In this document: positions 8,516 through 16,382 of the stretch, piece after piece
Layout: the number at the start of each line of letters is the position of its first letter
Numbering within the stretch: the first letter of the stretch is position 1
Assembly (NCBI GenBank): GCA_031272885.1
Contig: JAISSX010000018.1
Coordinates: 1 to 47,184, forward strand
Direction: 5' to 3'
Length of the DNA stretch: 47,184 nt
Origin: Bifidobacteriaceae bacterium
GTDB taxonomy: Bacteria; Actinomycetota; Actinomycetes; Actinomycetales; WQXJ01
Program-made: the position numbers and the translations under genes
The notes under the pieces: model-generated
Told to the model about the DNA's origin: nothing
Database searches by the model: none
The model's input: the letters and a program-made list of their open reading frames with translations, nothing else

Positions 8516-9096
8516 CGCCGTGCCCGTCCCACCGCACCGGACAGCTCTTTGGCGAATCCCAGCATTGCCTCGATGGCGCCCGGTTCCGCCATGTCGGTGC
8601 TGATCCGCAGGGCGATGTCCTCGCCGTTGGTGACGCCGCTCAGGCCGTGATCTGCCTCACAGTCAGGGTCGCCGCAATCGGCCGGTTCCAGGTCGATGGT
8701 GCGGGACCCGCCCCAACTGACGTGGAACGCCAGCCAGGCCGTCTGGGCGGCATGCCGGCCCGGCTGGTATTCCTGCGGCCGGCTGATCCAGTGGTTCAGG
8801 TTGACCTCTTGGATGGCGTTTAGGGCCACGGCGCTGGTGACGGCGCTGACCTCGCCGGGAAACTCGTCTTCGGCGGCGTGGTCATCGGCGTGGGCGGAAA
8901 TCAGGCGGGTGTCGGTCAACACCAGCACGGACAGGTGGCGGCCGATGGCGCCCAGGCCGAAGGTGGTCTCGGGATGGACCAGGTAGCTGACAATGGACTC
9001 CCCTCCAAGGGCCACGTCCAACACATCCCAGACGATGGCCGGGAAGTAGCCAACCCGTTCCAAGTCTGCCTGTAGCGAGATCAATTGAGACGACAT
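8512..9096 (-). CDS. DUF5998 family protein
   Basis: This 194-residue protein of unknown function starts MSSQLISLQADLERVGYFP. The conserved middle includes ETTFGLGAIGRHLSVLVLTDTRLI (quoted in part) and NAIQEVNLNHWISRPQEY, plus a CGDPDCEADHG segment that could bind metal. It is recognised as DUF5998, an actinobacterial family next to the phosphodiesterase gene downstream. There is no membrane segment. The ATG at 9096 has no clear Shine-Dalgarno; CACGAT ends 6 nt upstream, a possible leaderless start. It diverges from parC across 80 nt. Confidence 0.85.
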   Translation of the reverse strand: MSSQLISLQADLERVGYFPAIVWDVLDVALGGESIVSYLVHPETTFGLGAIGRHLSVLVLTDTRLISAHADDHAAEDEFPGEVSAVTSAVALNAIQEVNLNHWISRPQEYQPGRHAAQTAWLAFHVSWGGSRTIDLEPADCGDPDCEADHGLSGVTNGEDIALRISTDMAEPGAIEAMLGFAKELSGAVGRARR

Positions 9097-9176
9097 GGAT
9101 ACATCGTGTCACGCCCGGGACTGTGGCGCTTGTGCCGTTAGCCTTGTGAGCGCCGACTTTTGCTGCTAGGAGAACC

Positions 9177-11624
9177 ATGGCCCACACGCTTGACCCGCCG
9201 TTGGACGAGAAGATCGTCGATGTCGACGTGCAGGCGGAGATGGAAACCTCCTTCCTGGAATACGCCTATTCGGTGATCTACGCCCGGGCCTTGCCCGATG
9301 CCCGCGACGGCCTCAAGCCGGTGCAGCGACGCATCCTGTTCCAGATGAACCAAATGCGGCTGACGCCGGACAAGCCGCACGTCAAGTCCGCCCGCGTGGT
9401 GGGCGATGTGATGGGCCGCCTGCACCCGCACGGGGATGTTGCGATCTACGACGCCCTGGTGCGCCTGGCCCAGCCGTTCTCGCTCCGGCTGGCCCTGGTG
9501 GACGGCCACGGTAACTTCGGCTCGCTCGATGACGGCCCCGCGGCCGCCCGGTACACCGAGGCCCGCATGGCCCCGGCCGCATTGGCCATGACGGACGGCC
9601 TGGACGAGGACATGGTGGACTTCGTCCCTAACTACGACTCGTCCCTGATGCAGCCCGAGGTGCTGCCGGCCGCCATCCCGAATCTGCTGGTCAACGGCGC
9701 CACCGGCATCGCCGTGGGTATGGCCACCAACATGCCGCCACACAACCTGGTCGAGGTGATCGGCGCCGCCCGCCACCTGATCGCCCACCCGGATGCCACC
9801 ACCGAGGACCTGATGCGCTACGTGCCGGGGCCGGATTTGCCGGGTGGCGGCAAGATCGTGGGCCTGGACGGCGTGCGCGAGGCCTACCTGACCGGCCGCG
9901 GCACCTTCCGCACCCGGGCGGTTGCCCGGATCGAGAACGTGACGGCCCGGCGCAAGGGCATCGTGGTGACCGAGTTGCCCTACCAGGTAGGTCCCGAGAA
10001 GGTCATCGAGCGGATCAAGGACCAGGTCCAGGCCCGCCGCCTGCAGGGCATCAGCGCCGTCACCGACCTGACCGACCGCCAACAGGGCCTGCGCCTGCTG
10101 ATCGAGGTCAAGGGCGGTTTCAATCCTGAGGCCGTGCTGGCTCAGCTCTACAAGCTGACCCCCATGGAGGAGTCGTTCGGCATCAACAACGTGGCCCTGG
10201 TGGACGGCCAGCCGCGCACCTTGGGCCTGCGCGACCTGATCCAGGTGTTCGTCGATCACCGCCTCACCGTGGTGCGCCGGCGCACCGCCCACCGCCTGGC
10301 CCGCCACCAAGAGCGGCTGCACCTGGTGGATGGCCTGCTCATCGCGGTGCTCAACATCGACGAGGTGATCGAGGTCATCCGCACCTCCGATACGGCGGAG
10401 GACGCCCGGCGCCGGCTGATGGCCGTGTTCGACCTGTCCGAGGCCCAGGCCGAGTACATTTTGGAGTTGCGCCTGCGCCGCCTGACCAAGTTCTCCCGCC
10501 TCGAGTTGGAGGCTGAACAGGACGCGCTGGGCAAGCAGATTGCCGATCTGGAGGCCATCCTGGCGGATGACGCCAACCTGCGCGCCGCCGTTTCCGATGA
10601 GTTGGCCCAGGTGGCCACCCAGTTCGGCACGCCCCGGCGCACGGTGCTGCTCGAATCGGCCGGCAGCGAGGTGGATGCTGTTATCCCGGGTGGCCGGGCG
10701 GCATCGGGCACCGCCGCGCCCCTCGAGATCGAGGACACCCCCTGCTGGGTGTTGCTGTCCGGCACCGGCTTGATGGCCCGCACGGCGGACGCCACGGCGC
10801 CTGGCCGCGAGGGCGAACGGGCCAGGCACGATGCCATCCGGGCGGTGGTGCCGGCCACGGCCCGCGGTGACGTCGCCGTTGTCACCTCGCGCGGCCGGGC
10901 CCTGCGCCTGTCCTGCCTGGACCTGCCGGCGCTGCCCGGCGGCGGCGGCTCGCCGTCGCTGGCTGGCGGCTCACCCGCCACCGAGTTGTTCGTCCTGGAG
11001 CGCGGCGAGACCGTGGTGGGGCTCGCCTCTCTGGTCGATGACGCCCCTCCCCTGGCGCTGGGTACCGCCCAAGGGGTGGTCAAGCGGGTGGTGAACGACT
11101 TCCCCGGCAAGAGCGAATGGGAAGTAATTTCACTCAAGGGCAAGGATGCAGTTGTCGGCACGGCCCAGGCGGCCGATGACGCCGTCTTGGCCTTCGTCAC
11201 CTCGGACGCCCAGCTGCTGCGGTTCGATGCCGCGCAGGTCCGTCCGCAGGGCCGGGCGGCCGGCGGCATGGCCGGTATCCGCCTGGCGGCCGGGGCCGAG
11301 GTGGTCTTTTTCGGTGCCGTCACCAACCTGGAGGAGGCTCATCTGGTGACGGTGGCCGGCACCTCGGGCGCCCTGCCTGGCCTGGACGCGGGCTTCGCCA
11401 AGGTGACGCCCTTGGCTGAATACCCGGCGAAGGGCCGGGCCACCGGCGGTGTGCGCTGCCAGCGCTTCTTGAAGGGCCAGGACCGGCTGATCCACGCCTG
11501 GGCCGGGCCGGCTCCCGCCAAGGCCGTTGGACCTGGCGGCCAGCCGCTTGCCCTGCCCGAAGTGGACCTGCGGCGCGACGCGTCGGGGTGGCCCTTGCCG
11601 GGTCCAGTGGCCGCCATCGGCTAG
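9177..11624 (+). CDS. parC: DNA topoisomerase IV subunit A (GyrA/ParC family)
   Basis: This 815-residue type IIA topoisomerase subunit cuts and rejoins DNA with ParE. The catalytic tyrosine is Y126 in AARYTEARM. The quinolone-binding helix reads HPHGDVAIYD (about 83-92), with Val where E. coli GyrA has Ser83. A coiled-coil region (about 365-480) and a C-terminal beta-pinwheel (from about 500) follow. The last blade-like repeats include GRAAGGMAGIRL, and a perfect gyrase GQ box is not obvious, favouring Topo IV over gyrase. The ATG at 9177 has a good Shine-Dalgarno (TAGGAGAACC). It pairs with parE at 13330-15438, with a lipoprotein and a GNAT gene between them. Confidence 0.93.
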   Translation: MAHTLDPPLDEKIVDVDVQAEMETSFLEYAYSVIYARALPDARDGLKPVQRRILFQMNQMRLTPDKPHVKSARVVGDVMGRLHPHGDVAIYDALVRLAQPFSLRLALVDGHGNFGSLDDGPAAARYTEARMAPAALAMTDGLDEDMVDFVPNYDSSLMQPEVLPAAIPNLLVNGATGIAVGMATNMPPHNLVEVIGAARHLIAHPDATTEDLMRYVPGPDLPGGGKIVGLDGVREAYLTGRGTFRTRAVARIENVTARRKGIVVTELPYQVGPEKVIERIKDQVQARRLQGISAVTDLTDRQQGLRLLIEVKGGFNPEAVLAQLYKLTPMEESFGINNVALVDGQPRTLGLRDLIQVFVDHRLTVVRRRTAHRLARHQERLHLVDGLLIAVLNIDEVIEVIRTSDTAEDARRRLMAVFDLSEAQAEYILELRLRRLTKFSRLELEAEQDALGKQIADLEAILADDANLRAAVSDELAQVATQFGTPRRTVLLESAGSEVDAVIPGGRAASGTAAPLEIEDTPCWVLLSGTGLMARTADATAPGREGERARHDAIRAVVPATARGDVAVVTSRGRALRLSCLDLPALPGGGGSPSLAGGSPATELFVLERGETVVGLASLVDDAPPLALGTAQGVVKRVVNDFPGKSEWEVISLKGKDAVVGTAQAADDAVLAFVTSDAQLLRFDAAQVRPQGRAAGGMAGIRLAAGAEVVFFGAVTNLEEAHLVTVAGTSGALPGLDAGFAKVTPLAEYPAKGRATGGVRCQRFLKGQDRLIHAWAGPAPAKAVGPGGQPLALPEVDLRRDASGWPLPGPVAAIG

Positions 11625-11627
11625 TGT
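11622..11627 (+). promoter_or_regulatory. Putative -10 hexamer (TAGTGT) of leaderless lipoprotein gene
   Basis: TAGTGT ends 6 nt before the ATG at 11634 and uses the parC stop codon as its first three bases. No ribosome-binding site lies between it and the ATG. This fits the actinobacterial TANNNT -10 element with transcription starting at the A of ATG. No convincing -35 is seen. The call is inferred from spacing only. Confidence 0.4.
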
Positions 11628-11633
11628 TGGCCC

Positions 11634-12122
11634 ATGCGGAAATTACTCATTGGCACCGCGGCCGTTGCGGCAGCCCTGCTGCTGGCCGGATGCACTTCGC
11701 CCTCGCAGAAGATCGACCAGTCCCAGTCTCCCACGTCCACCGCCACCGGTGACGATCTGCCCGATGACGCGTCCCCGCCGCCGTCCATCGCCGATATCGC
11801 CTCCGGCGGCGCCACGCCCGAAGGCAAGGCCGAGGGCTTGAAGGGCACGTTGGACCTGACCGGTGACTGCGTCACGGTGATCCAGGCGGACGGCAGCGTG
11901 GTGGTGCCGCTCTTCGCCGCCGGCATCGCCACCTACGACCAGCCGTGGGGTGAGATAGTGCTGCCCGGCGTCAGGGAGGGCGACGAGTCGCGCATCCATC
12001 TTGGTACCGCCGTCAACCTGTGGGGTGTTGCCACCGCGACGGCTCCCGATGGCGCCGTCGTCCCCGATTCGTGCAAGGACATCGACGCCACGTACTTCTC
12101 GGTCGCCGACGAACGCCCTTAG
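11634..12122 (+). CDS. Putative secreted lipoprotein
   Basis: This 162-residue protein has a classical lipoprotein signal: MRKLL, a hydrophobic stretch rich in Ala/Leu, and the lipobox LLAGC with the acylated Cys at about residue 20. A Ser/Thr/Pro/Asp-rich linker follows, then a compact domain (about 70-160) with two cysteines (GDCVTVIQADGSVVVPLF and PDSCKDI) that could form a disulfide. It is therefore probably anchored on the outer face of the membrane. I do not recognise the domain. It lies 9 nt after parC and has no Shine-Dalgarno (see the -10 entry). Its stop is shared with a relic on the other strand. Confidence 0.8.
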   Translation: MRKLLIGTAAVAAALLLAGCTSPSQKIDQSQSPTSTATGDDLPDDASPPPSIADIASGGATPEGKAEGLKGTLDLTGDCVTVIQADGSVVVPLFAAGIATYDQPWGEIVLPGVREGDESRIHLGTAVNLWGVATATAPDGAVVPDSCKDIDATYFSVADERP

Positions 12123-12187
12123 AGGTCCAAGCCGTACACAATCACCCTGCGAGCCGCCTGTCGACGAGCGGAGCCGCAGGCGCAGCG
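12119..12187 (-). pseudogene. Relic of a second GNAT acetyltransferase gene (3' end only)
   Basis: Read on the minus strand, this piece ends AARRVIVYGLDL-stop. The intact acetyltransferase gene 125 nt away ends PARRVIVYGLDL-stop. Over the last 38 nt I count 30 identical bases, with the differences mostly synonymous. Farther upstream the similarity stops (RCACGSARRQ precedes it), and no gene body remains. It looks like the surviving 3' end of a paralogue that was deleted. Its TAA overlaps the lipoprotein's TAG on the opposite strand. Confidence 0.6.
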
Positions 12188-12215
12188 TAGGAGACGGGCC
12201 AAGTAGGCACTGGCG

Positions 12216-12288
12216 CGCGCCGGCTCGCCGGGGAGTCGCTAATGCCTATAGGTCGAGGCCGTAAACGATGACCCGGCGAGCCGGCGCG
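12216..12288. terminator. Perfect 17-bp inverted repeat around the GNAT gene stop
   Basis: Bases 12216-12232 (CGCGCCGGCTCGCCGGG) are the exact reverse complement of 12272-12288, with a 39-nt loop. The stem would fold in RNA from either strand and includes the last codons of the GNAT gene. No U-run follows, so a Rho-independent terminator is only one possibility. Confidence 0.45.
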
Positions 12289-13274
12289 AATCCAAAGGCT
12301 TGGTTCATCTCCAAGCCGGAGGCCGGCACACCCGGATCGAACAGGGCGGACGCAAAACGCGGCCCCTCGTCGGCAATGCAGAACAACACCCGCGACAAGA
12401 TGGCGCGGCCAATTCCCCGGTTGCGGTACTGCGGCAGCACCGCCATACGGTGGATCAGGGCTTCACCCAGGTCCCCGAGTTTCCACGGCTGCAGGTCGTC
12501 CAAGGACAGCCCGTAACCGGCGATGGCGTGGGTTTCGGCGTCCACCACCACCCAAGACATAGTGGGACTGTATTGGCTCCAGCGCCTCTCCCACAGCGAC
12601 GGGTAGATCGGCCCCGGCGCCCAGCCGTCCTGCGAAGCCACGTTGTGCGCCAGCCGCAGTTCCTCTGAGTCGACCTTGTTGATGGTGCGCCACTGGAAAC
12701 CGCCAGGCAGCTCGTTGCACGGGATGGGCGCCTCCAGGTCGCGGCGCATCTTGTACATCGACCGCACGGGGGCAAAACCGGCCGCCATCAGCAACCGGCG
12801 CCGGTTGGCGGCCGATTCATCGACGTAGCAAAGGATGCGGGCCGGCCCGTCACCCGGCAGCCCGGCCAGGATCTGCCGCGACCGGCCTTCCTGCCAGGCC
12901 ATCATGGCCCGCCCGATGCCGCGCCCGCCCCAGGTTGGGTCGACCACCCCGTGGATGATCATCACCCCGTCCACGTCCGGCCACAGGAAGACGGCCGAAC
13001 AGGCCCGCAGCACACCGGCCTCGTCGAAGCCGCCGATCGTGTCTTCCGCGTTGCCTTGGTTATAGCCTTCAATGCCGGCGAACAGCGGCGGCACCGGATC
13101 GACCGAATCCTGGGCGAACTCGTCCGAGGCCAACAGCGCCGCAATCTGCGGTGCATCGGCATCCCGCAGGCCACGCCAGGTCAGTTGGTGGCGCGGCGAC
13201 GGTAGCGTCAGCTCCAACGGGGCTCTGACCCTTTGGGCCCGGGCCATGCGGGGCGGCGAGGGCTCAGGCATCAC
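12246..13274 (-). CDS. Two-domain GNAT N-acetyltransferase (mycothiol-synthase-like architecture)
   Basis: This 342-residue protein is built from two tandem GNAT folds. The first (about 30-180) has the acetyl-CoA motif WGGRGIGRAMM and the second (about 190-340) has YRNRGIGRAILSRVLF. It ends ARRVIVYGLDL. Tandem GNATs of this size include MshD, the last enzyme of mycothiol synthesis, but I cannot confirm the substrate, and other actinobacterial double GNATs share the layout. The start is GTG at 13274 or ATG at 13271: TAGGCT sits 6 nt before the GTG with no Shine-Dalgarno, so a leaderless GTG start is favoured. A relic of a paralogue lies downstream. Confidence 0.82.
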   Translation of the reverse strand: MMPEPSPPRMARAQRVRAPLELTLPSPRHQLTWRGLRDADAPQIAALLASDEFAQDSVDPVPPLFAGIEGYNQGNAEDTIGGFDEAGVLRACSAVFLWPDVDGVMIIHGVVDPTWGGRGIGRAMMAWQEGRSRQILAGLPGDGPARILCYVDESAANRRRLLMAAGFAPVRSMYKMRRDLEAPIPCNELPGGFQWRTINKVDSEELRLAHNVASQDGWAPGPIYPSLWERRWSQYSPTMSWVVVDAETHAIAGYGLSLDDLQPWKLGDLGEALIHRMAVLPQYRNRGIGRAILSRVLFCIADEGPRFASALFDPGVPASGLEMNQAFGFAPARRVIVYGLDL

Positions 13275-13280
13275 AAGTAG

Positions 13281-13286
13281 AGCCTA
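13281..13286 (-). promoter_or_regulatory. Putative -10 hexamer (TAGGCT) for the GNAT gene
   Basis: On the minus strand TAGGCT is followed by 6 nt and then GTG at 13274. There is no purine-rich ribosome-binding site between them. The arrangement matches several other starts in this window and suggests a leaderless mRNA. The -35 region is not recognisable. Confidence 0.4.
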
Positions 13287-13329
13287 ACTGTTTGGACCAC
13301 CCGGCGGGAAGCGCCCCACCGGCTTGTTG

Positions 13330-15438
13330 TCACGCGTCGATCCGGTCACGGTCAAGGGCGGCGGCGCCCTCGACCAAGAAGTCGCGCCGCGGCCCAACGT
13401 CCGAGCCCATCAACAGTTCGAAGACCCGTTCGGCCGCCGCCGCGTCCGCCATCGTCACTCGCCGCAGTGTCCGGCGGCGTGGGTCCATGGTGGTTTCGGC
13501 CAGTTGGTCGGCATCCATTTCACCCAGGCCCTTGTAGCGTTGCACCGGCTGGCCGTAGCGTTTGCCGGCCCGTTCGAGTTTGGCCACCAGGGTGCTCAGT
13601 TCCTTTTCGGAGTAGGTGTACACCACCTCGCCCTTGCCTTTGCCGCCCGTGATCTGGACCCGGTGCAGGGGCGGCACGGCCGCGAACACTCTGCCTTCCT
13701 CCACCAGCGGCCGCATGTAGCGGAAGAACAGGGTCAGCAGCAGCGTCCGGATGTGGGCGCCATCGACGTCCGCGTCCGTCATCATGATGACCTTGCCGTA
13801 GCGGGCCTGCTCCAGGTCGAAGGTGCGCCCTGAACCGGCCCCGATCACCTGGATGATGGCGGCGCATTCGGCGTTTTTCAGCATGTCGCTGATGGACGCC
13901 TTCTGGGTGTTGAGGATTTTGCCGCGGATGGGCAGCAGGGCCTGGAAGTCGGATTGGCGGGCCAGTTTGGCCGTTCCCAGGGCCGAATCCCCCTCCACGA
14001 TGAACAGTTCCGAACGTTCCACCTCATCGGTGCGGCAGTCGGCCAGCTTGGCCGGCAGCGATGATGTCTCCAGGGCGTTCTTGCGCCGCGAGATCTCTTT
14101 GTGGGTGCGGGCCGCCACCCGCGCCCGCATTTCCGCCACCACCTTCTCCATGATCAGGTGGGCCTCGGCCTTGGCGTCCCGCTTGGTCGAGGTCAGGTGC
14201 TTGCTCACCGCCTTGGCGATGATCTTGGCGACGATGCCGCGCACCGCCGCGGTGCCCAGGACCTCCTTGGTCTGGCCCTCGAATTGGGGTTCGGCCAGCC
14301 GGACCGTCAACACGGCCGTCAGGCCGGCCAAGACGTCGTCCTTCTCCAACCGCTCGGCGCTCTCTTTGGCGGAGACCTTGAGGCGCCGCGCGTTGGCCTC
14401 GACTTCGGCCCGCATGGCCTTCAGAAGGCCCTGTTCGAAGCCCTGCACATGGGTGCCGCCCTTGGGCGTGGCGATGATGTTGACGAAGGCCTTGAACACC
14501 GTGTCGTAGCCGGTACCCCAGCGCAGCGCGGCGTCGACCACACAGGTGCGCTCGACTTCGGTGGGGGCCAGGTGGCCGTCCGGCCCCAGCGCCTGCACCG
14601 TCTCAGTGAAGGTGCCCTCGCCCTGGATGTGCCAGACGTGCTGGATCGACGGATCGGGCGCCAGGAACTCGACGTAATCCACCACGCCACCGTCGTGTTT
14701 GAACTCTTCGTGCACCGGTGCCGCCGGGTCGCGGGCGTCATCGACCGTAATCAGCAGACCCGGCACCAGGAAGCTGGTCTGGCGGGCCCGCTCGATCAGC
14801 AGGTCAAGGGCGAACGCGCCCGGTTCGGGGAAGATCTGCGGATCAGCCCAGTAGCGCACCCGGGTGCCGGTCTGCTTGGGCTTGACCTTGCCGGTGATCT
14901 CCAGTGTCGAGGCCTCGGTGAACGGCGTGAAGGGACTGTCCGGCGCCAGGCCTTTGGCGTCATCGAACACCCCCGGCTCGCCGCGGTGGAATCGCATGGT
15001 GTGCAGCTTGCCGTTACGGGCCACTTCCACGTCCATGCGGGCGGCCAGGGCGTTGACCACCGAGGCGCCCACACCGTGCAGCCCGCCCGCCGCGCCGTAA
15101 CCGGACCCGGCGCCGCCGAACTTGCCGCCGGCGTGCAGCTTGGTGAACACGACCTCGACGCCGGTCAGGCCGGTCTTGGGCTCGATGTCCACCGGAATGC
15201 CACGCCCGTTGTCCAGCACCTCCACCGAGCCGTCCGGGTGCAAAGTCACGTTGATGGTGTCACAGAAGCCGGCCAGGGCCTCATCCACCGCGTTGTCGAT
15301 GATCTCCCAAACGCAGTGCATCAGGCCGCGGTCATCGGTCGAACCGATGTACATGCCTGGACGCTTACGCACTGCCTCCAGGCCTTCGAGGACCTGTAGG
15401 TGGCGGGCCGAATACTCCGAACTGGTGCTAACTGACAC
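13330..15438 (-). CDS. parE: DNA topoisomerase IV subunit B (GyrB/ParE family)
   Basis: This 702-residue ATPase subunit partners ParC. The GHKL ATPase signature EIIDNAVDEALAG (near residue 45), the DNGRGIPVDI loop and GGLHGVGASVVNAL are intact. The TOPRIM domain has EGDSALG and DADVDGAHIRTLLL, and the C-terminal YKGLGEMDADQL is present. ATP hydrolysis drives strand passage for decatenation and relaxation. The GTG at 15438 gives VSVSTSSEYSARHLQVLEGL; a longer in-frame start at 15483 would run through the putative promoter. TAGACT sits 7 nt upstream of the GTG with no Shine-Dalgarno. It follows the zincin gene on the same strand after 89 nt. Confidence 0.94.
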   Translation of the reverse strand: MSVSTSSEYSARHLQVLEGLEAVRKRPGMYIGSTDDRGLMHCVWEIIDNAVDEALAGFCDTINVTLHPDGSVEVLDNGRGIPVDIEPKTGLTGVEVVFTKLHAGGKFGGAGSGYGAAGGLHGVGASVVNALAARMDVEVARNGKLHTMRFHRGEPGVFDDAKGLAPDSPFTPFTEASTLEITGKVKPKQTGTRVRYWADPQIFPEPGAFALDLLIERARQTSFLVPGLLITVDDARDPAAPVHEEFKHDGGVVDYVEFLAPDPSIQHVWHIQGEGTFTETVQALGPDGHLAPTEVERTCVVDAALRWGTGYDTVFKAFVNIIATPKGGTHVQGFEQGLLKAMRAEVEANARRLKVSAKESAERLEKDDVLAGLTAVLTVRLAEPQFEGQTKEVLGTAAVRGIVAKIIAKAVSKHLTSTKRDAKAEAHLIMEKVVAEMRARVAARTHKEISRRKNALETSSLPAKLADCRTDEVERSELFIVEGDSALGTAKLARQSDFQALLPIRGKILNTQKASISDMLKNAECAAIIQVIGAGSGRTFDLEQARYGKVIMMTDADVDGAHIRTLLLTLFFRYMRPLVEEGRVFAAVPPLHRVQITGGKGKGEVVYTYSEKELSTLVAKLERAGKRYGQPVQRYKGLGEMDADQLAETTMDPRRRTLRRVTMADAAAAERVFELLMGSDVGPRRDFLVEGAAALDRDRIDA

Positions 15439-15445
15439 GCAAGGC

Positions 15446-15451
15446 AGTCTA
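15446..15451 (-). promoter_or_regulatory. Putative -10 hexamer (TAGACT) for parE
   Basis: On the minus strand TAGACT, then GCCTTGC, then the parE GTG. The 7-nt spacing puts the expected transcription start on the start codon. The same hexamer precedes the GTG at 46310. No -35 match at a 16-18 nt spacing. Confidence 0.45.
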
Positions 15452-15527
15452 AATCGCGCCGCCACCAGGCGGGCCGACCCCACGCCGACCCGCCTGCCTC
15501 CGCCGTCACCCCGGCGCCGGGCCGAAA

Positions 15528-16382
15528 CTAGTCGAGGCCGAGGTCTGGCGCGTTGGCCTCATCCGGCAGTGGGTAGGGGTTGAAGATACATCCGTCCAGG
15601 CCCTTCGATTGCTGCATCATGAGCGGCGCAATCTCCCCTTCCCCTGGACAGGCCGAATGCTCGTGGTGCCCCAGCCAGTGCCCTACCTCGTGGTTCACCA
15701 CCATCATGCGGTAAGCCTCGATCGGCACGTCGTCCATCGCTCCCGGCAGAGCCCCAGTCAGCCAGCGCTCCTCGTTGATGATGATGTTTGAACCGATCGA
15801 ACAGGACAGGTTGGAGCTGCAAATTGAGGCGAAGCTCGGCACCTTGGCCGGTTCGGTCAGCCACACGGTGATGTCGGCCTCCGCCGTCTCCCCCACCTCC
15901 ATGAACACGATGCCGATACCGCGCCAACCCAGCGGATCATCCAGGATGGTGGCCACCTCGGCCCGGAACTGGTCCAGAGGCACCGTCACCTCCCCCCGGC
16001 TGGACACCGCGTATTTGACCGTGGCCCTGGCCTTGATGGCGTTGACAACTCCGGCCGGTCCGTCCGCTTCCGGGGCGGCTGGGGACTGGGTGGCCGATGG
16101 CGTGGCCGGCGCCGATGGCGTCTGCGTCATCAAGGCGCTGGGGCTGGCTGACGGCGTCACCACTTCGGATGGCGTCATGGTGGCCGTTGGCGCCTCCACC
16201 CCGATGCTGCTGGCCGGCCGCAGCACCGATCCGGGTGCCGCCACGGCGGCCCGGCCGGGCTCGTTCCCGGCCAACCAGGACTGATGCGCGCCCCACAACA
16301 CCACTACCGTCAAGGTACCCAACAGCAGGGCCGCCAACACCGCCGAGCGGACCGACTGGTCCTGTCCCGAGCCCGTGGCCAT
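15528..16382 (-). CDS. DUF3152-type secreted/anchored zinc metalloprotease-like protein
   Basis: This 284-residue protein has an N-terminal membrane helix (about residues 14-32, VLAALLLGTLTVVVLWGAH), a Ser/Thr/Pro/Ala-rich linker (about 50-105) and a C-terminal domain with the zincin motif HEVGHWLGHHEH (HExGHxxGxxH). Asn before the first His and a downstream Cys pair (CPGEGE, DGCIF) suggest an extracellular, disulfide-containing fold. The layout fits DUF3152 proteins of actinobacteria; protease activity is inferred from the metal motif. Its ATG overlaps the sigA stop by one base (TGATG), so it is probably translated from the sigA message. Confidence 0.8.
   Translation of the reverse strand: MATGSGQDQSVRSAVLAALLLGTLTVVVLWGAHQSWLAGNEPGRAAVAAPGSVLRPASSIGVEAPTATMTPSEVVTPSASPSALMTQTPSAPATPSATQSPAAPEADGPAGVVNAIKARATVKYAVSSRGEVTVPLDQFRAEVATILDDPLGWRGIGIVFMEVGETAEADITVWLTEPAKVPSFASICSSNLSCSIGSNIIINEERWLTGALPGAMDDVPIEAYRMMVVNHEVGHWLGHHEHSACPGEGEIAPLMMQQSKGLDGCIFNPYPLPDEANAPDLGLD

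Noticed and set aside
9138-10829. A 563-codon open frame antisense to parC
   Set aside because: His/Gln/Gly-rich composition with no recognisable domain, exactly antisense to a clear topoisomerase gene; a normal shadow frame in high-GC DNA.
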